From positions 2,822,025 to 2,866,472 of the forward strand of contig BFEA01000069.1 of NCBI GenBank assembly GCA_003427395.1: a stretch of 44,448 nt of DNA, written 5' to 3'. Shown piece by piece: positions 20,064 to 30,049 of the stretch (positions are counted from its first letter, which is position 1; each line of letters starts with the position of its first letter). The position numbers and the translations under genes were made by a program. The notes beneath the pieces are model-generated. The model did no database searches. It was not told the origin of the DNA and saw nothing but the letters and a program-made list of their open reading frames with translations. The DNA is from Chara braunii (Eukaryota > Streptophyta > Charophyceae > Charales > Characeae).

Positions 20064-21211
20064 CAGGGAGCCTTCTATCCCTTTTCCTTTTTTTCTTTTT
20101 TTCTTTTTTTTTTTCAACTCCGTCGTTTATTTTCGTTTCTTTTTTAATAAATAGGAGCCTGTAGCGGCAGTGTAGCCATTATTAGCATTTGGGCTGGTCG
20201 CATACCTCTCCAAACACCAACGTTTTGGACGTATCGGGATCAATTACTCGTCCAGATGCATTCGGAATGTCTATAGTAGACCCTTACCTCAGGACTCCAA
20301 TTAACCGTAGTGGAAATTTGGGAAGTCTATAGTAGAGTCTTCCCGCAGGCGGACCCTTACCTCAAAAAAAAAAGAAAAAAAAAAAATAGAAAGAGTCTTC
20401 CGGCGTAAGCCTGTAAGCTAAGCTGGCTGATGCTGTCAGGACTCCGGGTTGAATTGTGAGGTCCCCGGCCTCGGTTGCTCCAATTATAATGAAATGGTTA
20501 TTTTTTAATTAAAAAAAAAAAAAAAACTTTGCAACATTGATCCAAAAAAAAAAAAAAAAACAAAAAAAAAAAACACTTCGCAACATGGGAGTTCCCTCTA
20601 GACTTGCCAACCATCCAGGAGATGCGACAGCGAACTGGCAAAAAATTCTGCTTCAGAATCTTTATCCAGAGGCCAAGTAGTGCCCACGTTTGGCCCACCG
20701 AGATCTAGCACAAATTCCTACCAATGGCCTGCTGAGCTCAGCTTTATGCTCCACCGGGCTTGCTTCAAGGAAACTCCACTTGTTTTCACATGTTGGATGT
20801 ACCAGGCGACCACTGCAGCCGCCCAACAAGGAGGCTCATGTCATCATTTGTCGCACAATGCGTCCCCCACCTACCAGTACTTCCCCTAAAGTAGGGGTAG
20901 AACACGGATATCTGTTTGTCCTGAGGCCTCTCCAAGTTGAGGACCATTGATTCAGGGACCTATTGCAGGCAACGAAGGAGAAATGGACTTTCAGTTAAGG
21001 TAGGCAAAATCCTCGAAAGGGAATTCCAGCAAAGCTGGCAGTGGAGCCCTGTACTCTCCATGGAAACTCTCAAAGTAGGCTGGTGGCGCAGGACTGCTCA
21101 AGAGCATTCTTGATTGCGTAGGATCATACCATGAATGCAGACCTGTAGTTGCAGTCAGGTGTGTCCAGGAAAATCCTTGTGGGAGCAATGAGCATGGGCG
21201 TCACGCCTGTC
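20064..21211. other. low-complexity and repeat B; no recognisable gene
   Basis: A T-rich stretch at 20,085-20,120 and A-rich stretches at 20,365-20,390, 20,511-20,526 and 20,543-20,571 look like retroposon tails without bodies. Repeat B (ACTCCGGGTTGAATTGTGAGG, CCCCGGCCTCGG) is at 20,439-20,475. GTCTATAGTAGA occurs twice near 20,270 and 20,325. Open frames at 20,680-20,950 show no motif. Confidence 0.5.
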
Positions 21212-21290
21212 ACCGCACCACTCGCGGAACTCAAAAATCGTTGGAGAAGGCGTGACCGCACCACTCGCGGAACTCAAAAATCGTTGGAGA
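21212..21290. repeat. two-copy tandem repeat, 43-bp period
   Basis: A 36-bp unit starting ACCGCACCACTCGCGG and ending AATCGTTGGAGA occurs twice without mismatch, separated by AGGCGTG. The ACCGCACCACTCGC part is one form of the end motif scattered over 21-28 kb. Confidence 0.85.
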
Positions 21291-22598
21291 GTTCTCACCG
21301 CAGTGAATAGACCTCCAGAACTTACCAAAAGGAGGCCTTGTTGATGCACCACCATCTCACCAATCTCAGGCTTATCAACTCACGGAGTCATATCCAGACC
21401 GGTTCCCCCGAGGCAAGGCACCAAAACAAGAAATGGGTCCAGACTCCCAGTCTAAACCCATCTCCTACTCATCTACTGCCAGTCTGGACTCTGGACCCAT
21501 CTCCGGTTCACCGTTTTGATCGGTTGCCTAGAGGATTCACCAAACTCCAGGGAGCGCGGCAGTTTTAAATTTGTGAGTACTGTGAGTCCCCACCGATGCC
21601 ACAATTTTCAAGTGAATTGTCTGTCAGAAAAAGGTTAAGTAAGTGGTGCGGTGGTGAGTCAGGATGTAAGATTTCTTTTTACGGGGAAGGGGCGCAGTGT
21701 TACTGGGAGCGCTGTGCCCCGCAGCATCAATCAAGGTTATGGCCAAGGCGAGGAGTCGCGCGCTGGAAAACTGCATGCAGCAAGGGAAATGGCGCGCGCG
21801 CGCTCGACGATTGTGCGCGATTGGGCGTGCGCCCTGAGCTGAAAATTGGCCCGCCGATGGGTTATGTCGAGGAGCTGAGGTGGTCCAAATCTCAGAGCAA
21901 ATGGTCCAGTATATGATCAGATATCAAAGATCTAGGGCGCAGCATGAATTTCGCGTGTGTCGCTGGAAGAAGAGAGATGGCTGTTGTGCGCAGCATGGTG
22001 ATGTGGGAATGAGGATGCGGGAGTCTGGCGTGTTTCCCCCTTCCTAAACACCGGTAAGTGGTTACTATGGTGGTTCGAACCTTCTGTGGCGACTCGCTGA
22101 CGGGTTTAGTGAGGAGGTGCCACACCGTTTCTGATTTTCCTTGGAGGATTTGAAACAGCCGTTGAAGTTTTCGGTGTTAGAAGTGTGTCGATTTTCGTCG
22201 CTAGCAGTGGGAGGAGGGGTGTCTCTCTTTCCCCGAAGACGTTGGGTTAGGGTTTGAGGGGGATGAGGTGAGTTGGTGTTGAGGAAGAGGGGAGGGCAGG
22301 TATCGTCACATGAGATTGATTTCTAGTCATTAGTCGTGTTTTTCAAAATTACTCAACGGTAGCTCTTGTCGGATAACTCATCTTGTAATATCCATAGTTG
22401 TTTCTACTCGGATTTTTCAGTTGGCAGTGTTTTTGAATAAGTGGCTTGACCTTTCTATTCCTCTAAATTGTAGGCGTTCATCAAAATGATGATGGTCTAA
22501 TTCAGATTCTTTGAATTCTGAAGTGAATCTTGATTGTTTCTAAGATAATTTCTGAGTAATATTCCTCAATTGGAGATTCGTAAATCAGAGTCCGGCTC
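21291..22598. other. no recognisable feature
   Basis: Mixed composition: GC-rich at 21,600-21,900 (runs of CGCGCG near 21,795) and AT-rich from 22,330. Open frames up to 106 codons overlap on several strands without motifs. Confidence 0.45.
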
Positions 22599-22682
22599 TG
22601 ATCTCAAAGGATGAACATCGAAAACGATTTGTCTCACAGTTGATCTCAAAGGATGAATATCGAAAACGATTTGTCTCACAGC
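22599..22682. repeat. two-copy tandem repeat, 42-bp period
   Basis: TGATCTCAAAGGATGAACATC and CGAAAACGATTTGTCTCACAG form a 42-bp unit present twice with one difference (AACATC/AATATC). Confidence 0.85.
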
Positions 22683-22898
22683 TATCAAATCTGATTTGAT
22701 GTCTGGATTTCCTAGTTCTTAATACGTTCGAAATGTTGATTTTCAACTAGTGTGTTCTGATGGGAGTTTTTAGGTTTCTTACTTCTGAGTTCATAATCAT
22801 ATTAACATGTATCTAATACCTTGAATTCGATTTTTGGTCTTAGGGAATTTCAATTGGGTGGGATTAATTGTACCCGCCTTTGGTGTTGTTTGCGAGCC

Positions 22899-23805
22899 AG
22901 GTGTTTTGAAAATGTGTGGTATCGGGGTTGGGAGGGATGGGTGTTGGTTGGTGATATTGCGTCCTGCTGATGAGGAGGGTTAGCTAGTGGGATTGGATTA
23001 GGGCATAGCTGCGGCTGAGATGGTGGCTCAGCTGTTATAAGTCTTGTCGGAGAGAGGTGAGAGGTTAGTAGTGGGGGCGATGCTGCGTGTGTTTGGGCGA
23101 GGGCGTTCACCTGACTTCTGCTTTCCCTCCTCTTGTGAACTATGGGTGGAGGAGGTCGGCTCGTCGTAAGAGGATGAAGAGTTGAGGAAGGTGTCCATTG
23201 ATTGGTTGGGGCTGTTGTTCTCATCCCGCGAACTCTGTGGTGGAGGAGGTTGGCTCGTCGGGGGATGAAGAAGAGCAGGGGGTTGGACGGAAGAGGGAGG
23301 ATGGTTTTCTTGGTTGACCCTGGATCGCCAAGCCCAATCAATGGTTATATTGGGTGGACTGCTTCTATTTCTTCTTCTTCGAACTATGCGGTGGAGGAGG
23401 TCGGCTCGTCGAAGGAAGATGAAGAGTTGAAGTCTGCCTTTAACCATAATGGGATCTGGTGAGGTTGCTTGTCTGCTGCTTCTTTATCTTCCAAACTATG
23501 TGGTGGAGGAGGTCGGCTCGTTGGAAGATGATGAAGAGTAGCGGGCTGTAAGGAATAGCAGGGAGGTAGTTCACTCAGTTTTTTACTTTCACCTTTCGTT
23601 TTTCTCAATGACTAGGTTGTGCAGTAAAAATGATCAATCATAAATGTTTTTGAAAAAAGGCGAGTTGGAGAAGATGGTGGGTTATCACGCGTCCTACCAG
23701 TGAGGGGGCTACCTGGCAGGATGGGAGTATGGCATAGCAGCAGCAGAGATGGTGGCTCTGCTGCAGTCAGTCTTGCCGGAGGGAGATGAAGTGGTGTGTG
23801 GGGAG
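22899..23805. repeat. degenerate repeat cluster, 150-bp outer and ~55-bp inner units
   Basis: Two outer segments (about 22,899-23,060 and 23,643-23,800) share GTTTTTGAAAA-like starts, GCGTCCT, GGGCATAGC, GAGATGGTGGCTC and GTCTTGYCGGAG. Between them a unit of about 55 bp, GAACTATG-N-GGTGGAGGAGGT-N-GGCTCGT followed by GATGAAGAG, occurs four times (near 23,128, 23,227, 23,380 and 23,490). Read on the plus strand the inner unit gives VEEVGSS plus an acidic tail, so it may be an old protein-coding repeat, but no continuous frame joins the units. Confidence 0.6.
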
Positions 23806-23955
23806 TTTTCTGAAACATTTCGATTTTTGCTTAATCATGATGTTGTCATTGACATGTCTGAAGTAGCTTGGTCCCGGTATCTCATGTTTTAAATGTTATC
23901 CTTCTAGATTTTCTTTTAGATGTTTCTAGTAGAATTTTCTGAACGTACTTGTTAT

Positions 23956-24101
23956 GGGACGCTGGGCCCGGTTCCCAGTTTGTGCCAGTTTCGGAGGATA
24001 TGGTTGTATCTATGGGACGCTGGACCCGGTTTCCAGCAGGTGTTGCTCCCCACCAATAGATGGAGCTTTGTAAAACAAAAAAAAAAAAAAAAAAAAAAAA
24101 A
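23956..24101 (+). mobile_element. SINE-like copy with duplicated head
   Basis: TATGGGACGCTGGGCCCGG at 23,954-23,972 and TATGGGACGCTGGACCCGG at 24,012-24,030 are two heads 58 bp apart. The second runs through TTTCCAGCAGGTGTTGCTC and CCACCAATAGATGGAGC into a tail of about 25 A. The hairpin half is missing. A further 22-A tract at 24,169-24,190 lies downstream without a body. Confidence 0.75.
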
Positions 24102-27100
24102 GGATGAAAGATCATGAAACAGAGCCCCGGGCTCGCCTTCATTTTGCAAATACAATAATTTCTTGCAAAAAAAAAAAAAAAAAAAAAAAAGTAAGGTGGT
24201 GCGGTGATGCCAACATCACCAGAGTATGAGTTTGGTGAGTGGTGTGGCAAGGCAGTATGGGCGTCACTGTACTACTCACCTAATCTGCAGAATGAAGAAT
24301 GATTATCTCCTCTCCTAGGACTTGGGAAGATACAACTGCCATAGCTTTGTCGCTTTCACATCGGGTGAGTGGTGAGGCGAGCTAGCATGAGCTCATACCA
24401 CAAGTTCGTGACAGGTGGTTTCGCCAGAAGAGATTTTCCAATTGAGGCCTTTGCTCGCCACACCAACGTCGAAACCGCTCAATTTTCGACATTCATCAGG
24501 TGTTTTTCGACATTGGGGTCGTCTCGACAAAATACCCGCCTTCACCGCACAGCTCATTTCGAATGAAGGGGATGTAGATGCCAGAGGCTGGCATTTCGAA
24601 TAACAAGTGGTTGAAGCATCCATCCTGACACTTACAGCCATTGAAAACGGCGCTAGTTTCACCCTCTCGGGCCGGAGGTGTCGGATTTCGACTCGTGTGG
24701 AATCCTCCTCTCTGACGTCGAATCATTTTCCACATTATCAGCACCAACAGTCTATGTGGCGATGAGAAGATGTCGAAACATTCCTTTTCGACATTGGTGT
24801 GGCGAGGCCCTGAGTATGAACGAACCACCCGCAGCAAATCTAATATGTTGTCCTCCCTCTGCAAGCCACCCACAAACTTCGGTACGCCCTCTGACAAAGA
24901 GGGCTTTCAATGATTCTGCTCGCAAGTGTAGGTATATTACATGAGCGAAAGCCCTGACTGCCACATCTTTCCTCAAATTCATCCTGTTCAGGAAATTCAA
25001 TTCTCCCATACAGTACCTCCACCATCTCCACGTCCATGAATCCTGCGACGGATCATTCGCTTAGGCATCTGGACATCCAGCTTCCTTCGAGGAGCGGAAC
25101 ACTGGCAGGACCTTCAGGTCGTGATTGATGGCACGGCTGTCCCCTGCCCACAAATTGGGATAGCTGTCAGAGTGTCCAACAATAGTAAAATAACGCCGCC
25201 ACCGCGGCACTACTGTCCTGGGCACGACTATCCAAGCACTGCAATCGCAAAAGACAAGTCTACTGAGATTTGTTGTACGCTTATTTGCCTGCCCAGACTC
25301 CAGGTACACTTTCCTGTTTCAGCATCCTATGGTTCGTAGGGCGGAGGACCTTCCAAATAACCCTGTTGCAGGTGGGGAACTATCCAATGCTGGAGAGTGC
25401 ATTGGGGCCTCGTTCCACTACTCGCTGGCGGCGGCGCGTTCGTTCCACTGCCTCACCTATCGCCAGAAAAAGAACGGTTTCCCCTGCCTGTCACTGGATT
25501 TTGTGGAGGGCGGTAGGAGGCAGCCTCCACGAGAGGCATTGTGTGGCAATGTTTACTGAAACCGCGGTCCTGACAGCCGGTCGCACCTATCCCGTAGCAT
25601 TGGCGAGGTATCGCCGCGCATGGAGTGAGTTCGTGGTCCCGTGCCCTTGGAACCCTGTCTAGTGGGACCGGTTGGACTGACACTCCAATGTCCACACCGG
25701 GTCGTACCAGTCCCACAACGCGGCTGTGGCAAAATGATGCCACGGTCCCATCATCCCGTCATCCGCCGCAAACCGGTACTCAAGCCGGGATAGACATCAC
25801 AATGCGTGTGGCATGGGACACAAAACGGAACCACAAAATGGAACCACACGCCATTTTCCGCCACAAAATTAGGAAAATACCACTCGCCATTCCTCGCCAC
25901 GACTGCTGGCGGATGGCGAGTAGTGGAACAAGGCCCTTGGTAGACCCTATTTTGACAGCTATCCACAAGACTTAGTTCGCAAACTGGTGAAATTGGATAG
26001 TACTGGAGCAATACAGTGAATACACTACTGTCCAAATGTGGACAGTGGATAGTGGTGGAGAGAGACCCAGGGGCTGTCTCCACTACTCTCGAAATGTGCA
26101 AACCGAGAGTGGATCTTCCGCTAGAACATGGAAAGATGCACCGCCATGATTTTTGTCTTTTTCGCACATCAAGGCCCCCAATCAGTGAATTTAGGGTGTC
26201 CCCGCACGACTCCCGAAATGCGCAAAATGAGAATGAGTGTTCTGCTAAAAGATAGAAATATGGGACGCCATTATTTCTGTCTGTTGCCCATTTAATGAGT
26301 GCTGCGGCAAAATCAGTGCCCAGATCAAGTCGTACTCCATCTGGCCGCTCATTTTGCGAACCTTTTGAGGGCCTTGTTTTCATTTTGTGAGTGGTGCAGC
26401 AAGGGGCCTCGCCACGGCATGTCAGAATAAATTTGACAGCCCCCCTTCGACATTTTGCCCCCTTTTAGGGGCTCCCCATACCCTTGACAATGTCTAAAGC
26501 CTCAAGATTTTGACCCCTGTAAGAAGAAATTCGACAGCGGCCCTTTCTACAGAATGTGCAAAGGCAAGTCCTAAAGAAATGAGCCGGCTGAGGATAGGAC
26601 AAGGATTCGTCCGACCCAACCCCGGTCCCACTCACCAACTTCGGAGGAGAACTGGATAGATCCGCAGAGCACTGCTGAAAATGTCGAGGATTTAAAAAGA
26701 ACAAAAGAAAAAGAAGTCGACGATGCAACCTCTTGGGAGCGGAGGTGTAGAAAAACTTTCTCTCTCTCTGAGAACTTGCAAAGTTTTCTGACATTTCAAC
26801 TTTAGGGCCTCACCACACCACTGTCAAAACCACGATTTTTGATAATTTCTCTTCGCCACACAGGCTGTCGAAACTGGAGAAGGGAAGAAAATTCGCAAGT
26901 TGTCAGAGAATGCTTCTTGACACCTCTTGTTGAATCCCCAGCCTGCTACTCCGACACACTTTCGACAGTCCTCAGCTGCGCCATCGACTTCTCTTCGAAA
27001 TTTGGTGAGTGAGCGTGAGGTCGGGATGGACTTGTGCTTGTGGTACCCTCCGGGGCGCTCGTATTTTTCCATCTTACATTCACAATTGCGTCCATTCTAC

Positions 27101-27526
27101 AGTGCTGTGTGGCGAAAACGGGGGGGTTGGGAAAAAATCCTTTGGTGAAAAATGTCTGTCAGTTGGTGAAAAAGAAAGGTTCTCCATGCTGTTGTGGCTA
27201 GGCCCTTTAGTTAGCTTTCAAATGGCTGTGTGGCGAAGTGCGACTGCCGAAATTCCCTCCCTTTTTCCACAGTGGTGCGGCGAGGCCCTTTCTTTAGCCA
27301 CACAACACTGTATCTTTCAGTGTCTAGTCTCCTCATCTATATTACTGCTTGTGTGGACAAAGGGGGGGAGGAAGGAACTAGCGGCTAGTAGCAGGTAACA
27401 ACGGATATCTGGCGCCTGACACAGGGCGAAGAGGTTCTCTCCCCTCTTTCCAACGACCTGCTCAGTCAATCCTCTGGACTCCAGAGTAATCAATGCCGGC
27501 AGGTACCTCTCAGGCTCTCAGGATTG
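24102..27526. other. non-coding mosaic with recurring GTGGTGYGGCGAGGCCC end motif
   Basis: No gene motif found in 3.4 kb. The phrase GTGGTG(T/C)GGCGAGGCCC, or its inverse GGGCCTCRCCRCACCAC, recurs with variations near 24,190, 24,240, 24,370, 24,800, 26,390, 26,805, 27,195, 27,260 and beyond. At 26,804 it is preceded by TTA. Such phrases look like ends of PIF/Harbinger-type MITEs, but I could not pair them into complete elements. Short open frames are unsupported. Confidence 0.45.
26078..26282. repeat. direct repeat, ~82 bp at ~122-bp spacing
   Basis: Segments 26,078-26,160 and 26,201-26,282 align over TCYCCRCNNCTCYCGAAATG, GCAAA, GAGNRTG, TTCYGCTA and CGCCAT...TTTTTGTC/ATTTCTGTC. A third, shorter match is the loop of the foldback at 5,338-5,426. 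Confidence 0.55.
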
Positions 27527-27541
27527 TTGTTCTGATACCAT
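27527..27541 (-). other. candidate retrotransposon primer-binding site (initiator tRNA-Met)
   Basis: On the minus strand TGGTATCAGAAC matches 11 of 12 positions of the TGGTATCAGAGC that many plant LTR retrotransposons use to bind the 3' end of initiator tRNA-Met. It is not followed by a recognisable gag, and the SINE-like copy starts 20 bp away, so at best this is a relic of an LTR junction. Confidence 0.3.
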
Positions 27542-27560
27542 CCAAGGCCATTATGTAAAC

Positions 27561-27794
27561 GGGACGCTGGACCCGCTTTCTAGCAGGTGATGATCCCCAC
27601 CAATAGATGGAGTCTCTCCAAAGGTGCTAGTGGTGTCTTCTCTTATCAGCACCACTAGCACACTTTCTAGCAGGTGATGATCCCCACCAATAGATGGAGT
27701 CTCTCCAAAGGTGCTAGTGGTGTCTTCTCTTATCAGCACCACTAGCACGGAATGCCAAGGGGGTTTAAAAAAAAAAAAAGGAAAAAAAAAAAAG
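27561..27794 (+). mobile_element. SINE-like element with internally duplicated 87-bp unit
   Basis: The head GGGACGCTGGACCCG is followed by two near-identical units (from 27,576 and 27,663; period 87 bp). Each contains CTTTCTAGCAGGTGATGATC, CCACCAATAGATGGAGTC and the 12-bp perfect stem-loop. The tail has two A runs. Duplication of the stem-loop unit could come from unequal exchange or template switching during retroposition. Confidence 0.85.
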
Positions 27795-28338
27795 AATGGA
27801 CGCACTTGTGAAGTTGTGTATCCAAGATGGAAAAAGACAAACGCCCCTGAGGGTACAGCGCGCCACTGTAGTCCATCCCGACCTCATGCCCACTCACACT
27901 AAATTTCGAGGAGAAGTAGATAGCACAACCGAGGACTGTGGAAAGCATGGGAGTACCAGGCTGGGGATTCAACAACTTTCAAGAGGAGGAGGTGTAGAGG
28001 ACGAAGAGAAGCATTTTCTGACCACTAACTAACTTGCAAATTTTCTTCCCGTCTCCATTGGCAATTTTTTTTTTTTTTTTCCCTCCAATTTTTTTGACAG
28101 GTTGCGTGGCCAAGAGCTATGCATTACGCTAGACACATGAAAATTTTCAAGAGTTCGTCTAACGCTGTCAGACTCCTGGATTGGCATCAAGTGCTGTCGT
28201 CGCTGCACTTACTCCAGACTCTCAACTCTCGTGAGCATTCTCTACTGTCGGACAGACACTACACGACAGGGCATCGACTATTTGTCCACTGAGACTGGAG
28301 ACCATCTCTCGAATTTGCAAACCGCATGAAGGGACACA
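27795..28338. other. no recognisable feature
   Basis: Contains a T run (28,065-28,080) and short overlapping frames. Around 28,300 the words CTCTCGAATTTGCAAACCG recall the direct repeat at 26,078-26,282. Confidence 0.4.
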
Positions 28339-28617
28339 TTGGCCTCGTTTGAAAAAAAAGCTCCTGCAGGCGGGAACTGTGGAAACTTCAAGTTTTCAAG
28401 ATTCAAGAGTAGTGCAGCGAGGCCCAATAACCTGGTGTTAGAAAGAACTAGTGTGGGTGAATGCTGGGACTACTTGGGGTGCGTACTCCACGTTTGTGAA
28501 GGTCAGACTGGGGTTCTGTGTTTTCCGTTGACCAAGAACCAGCAAGGTGATGTGAACGGCAAGCTTCAGTTCCAGAATATTCTTGATTTTCCATCTTTTA
28601 GTAGCCGGCAGCAGTAG
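28339..28617 (+). pseudogene. Penelope-like RT fragment, opposite strand
   Basis: The second half of this 92-codon frame, LERTSVGECWDYLGCVLHV...PLTKNQ...FQNILDFPSFSSRQQ, aligns with the minus-strand PLE near 30,300-30,460 (LEQTNIGDCWEYLRCVLKV...PCHKNQP, then FQSIQDYCSFSSKQQ). It corresponds to the part between RT motif C and the thumb, and ends at tandem stops after RQQ. It is a short fragment of a second copy of the same family, 1.5 kb from the main copy and inverted relative to it. Confidence 0.65.
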
Positions 28618-28624
28618 TAATATA

Positions 28625-29010
28625 ACATAGGCCTTGCCAATTTCGTCCACAGCCAGTAATGGCCCTGGCCCTTTGCACAAGATAGCGAAGATACTCAAAT
28701 AGATAGCGAAAACACGAAAATAGATAGCGAAAATACTAAATAGATAGCTAAAATACTAAAGAAAAAAGCTAAAAAAACTATGGTGCAGTCAGGGTTTGAG
28801 TTTGAAAATGCACTTGAGGCAAAAGGGTCCATATTGGTGAATGTATACAACCTAGGTTTTGGGTCCGGTGTTGTGTTCGTGGGATTGCCTGAAATGCATT
28901 TTCAAACTGGTTTCGTGACTGCGCCCAAGTTACCCCAATACTAAAATAGCAATGTAACGTATAGCTTGCCAATTTAGTCCACAGCGGGTAATGGCGCTGG
29001 CCCTTTTGTG
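28625..29010. repeat. ~53-bp direct repeats flanking a tandem array
   Basis: Segments 28,625-28,678 and 28,957-29,010 share GCTTGCCAATTT-GTCCACAG and TAATGGCSCTGGCCCTTT. Between them, 28,676-28,765 holds four units of about 20 bp (AATAGATAGCGAAAATACT and variants). The direct repeats could be a tandem duplication or the ends of an element; no coding lies inside. Confidence 0.65.
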
Positions 29011-29021
29011 TCTGTATTGAT

Positions 29022-29148
29022 CGGCTTTCCAGCAGGTTCAGCTCCCTGCCAATAGACAGGAGCCATCTGGGGGGGTGGTACTCGGTGCTGCTTGTATCGC
29101 CGCAGACACACACTGCCGGCTTATGTTTTGAAAAAAAAAAAAAAAAAA
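29022..29148 (+). mobile_element. diverged SINE-like copy
   Basis: CGGCTTTCCAGCAGGTTCAGCTC, CTGCCAATAGACAGGAGCC and a changed tail region are followed by 18 A at 29,131-29,148. The hairpin arms no longer pair. It is probably an old copy. Confidence 0.7.
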
Positions 29149-29546
29149 GTAACTTACACTGTGAAACTAACCCGCCTACTAAGGAATGACTTTGCGCGGC
29201 ATGCTATTGGCGATGCTCCTGCCTAATTACCCCTCTCCCTTCCAGATTGTTTATCACGTGAACTTTGCTAAAGGGAGGCACATATCCTGCTGGTTTTTGG
29301 TTGTTTCTGCTTGGGGCCGGTCTATTACTCATGCTGTCGTAATGACGACGATACTTCACAGAAACTTCAATGATAGCAACCGAGCCAGAAACAAAGTCAA
29401 GCCAATCAACACATTCACACCAACAGGACACACCACGAAATAGGAAAGGAGATGGGACAAGGAGAAAGAAGGAAGGAGATTGAGAAGATTAAGTCAAGAA
29501 ATCCCGAACGCGGCGTTTAAAGAAGAAGCATGAAACACAACTCCGA
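29149..29546. other. no recognisable feature
   Basis: An 85-codon plus-strand frame and a 75-codon minus-strand frame overlap here. Neither has a recognisable motif. On the minus strand this region lies beyond the end of the PLE. Confidence 0.4.
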
Positions 29547-29547
29547 A

Positions 29548-29614
29548 TGCAAGCATCCGGTTGGCGAAGCGACCCGACCGGTTTCAGTTGGCCGCCAATG
29601 CTTGCACTCATCAG
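29548..29614 (-). other. strong hairpin with CTGATGAG next to its stem
   Basis: TGCAAGCAT (29,548-29,556) pairs with ATGCTTGCA (29,598-29,606), and TTGGCG (29,561-29,566) with CGCCAA (29,593-29,598), sharing one base, so the stem is about 14 bp with a CCGG-type bulge. On the minus strand CTGATGAG directly precedes the stem, and GAAAC lies in the loop region, two words also seen in hammerhead ribozyme cores. I could not fit all three hammerhead stems and a cleavage triplet, so the ribozyme reading is not supported. It lies where the 3' non-coding part of the PLE should be. Confidence 0.5.
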
Positions 29615-30049
29615 GGGTCTGTTGGTAAGGAACTGAACTGACTGATGCTATTTGTAGGCGGATGTCTAAGAAATTCTAGAAGTACTACAGGTTTCAAGGT
29701 ACTGCCTATAGCCTGTGTTACGGTTCCTGTAAACTCTAGAAAAATACTACAGCTACCTTGATAAAACCTTCGCTTTAGTCACTGGTTCGAGGACAGTCAA
29801 CTCTACATTGTCAACCAGTTCCTGAAAAGAAAAAAACACCGACCTCATCTACGTTCGGAATAACACAATAGTGCCCGACGTCACCAGTTCAAAACCCGAC
29901 CAAAGGGCACTGAAAAAACTACCGGTCCAACACCGAAATCTACGACCAAAACACACACCTCACTGACCACAGCTCGAAACCTCAAACAACAAGAACCACC
30001 CGAATGGGGCACGTAAGAAAAAAACAACAGGGGTCAACCATCAGAGCCC
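29615..30049. other. PLE 3' non-coding region (inferred)
   Basis: No open frame of note between the end of the RT (30,050) and the hairpin. TACTACAG occurs twice (29,681 and 29,745) within AATTCTAGAAGTACTACAG and CTCTAGAAAAATACTACAG, a short direct repeat. Assigned to the PLE by position only. Confidence 0.4.

Noticed and set aside
23028-23447. Pro/Ser-rich 139-163 codon minus-strand frames
   Set aside because: They are the antisense of the VEEVGSS-type DNA repeats and show no motif.
22599-23805. CRISPR-like array
   Set aside because: Repeat units are degenerate, spacing is irregular and the context is eukaryotic retrotransposon DNA.
25751-26383. 210-codon minus-strand frame
   Set aside because: No recognisable domain, overlaps the direct repeats at 26.1-26.3 kb and competing frames on the other strand.
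29548-29614. Hammerhead ribozyme
   Set aside because: CTGATGAG and GAAAC are present, but stem II, stem III and a cleavage triplet cannot be placed in the standard order.
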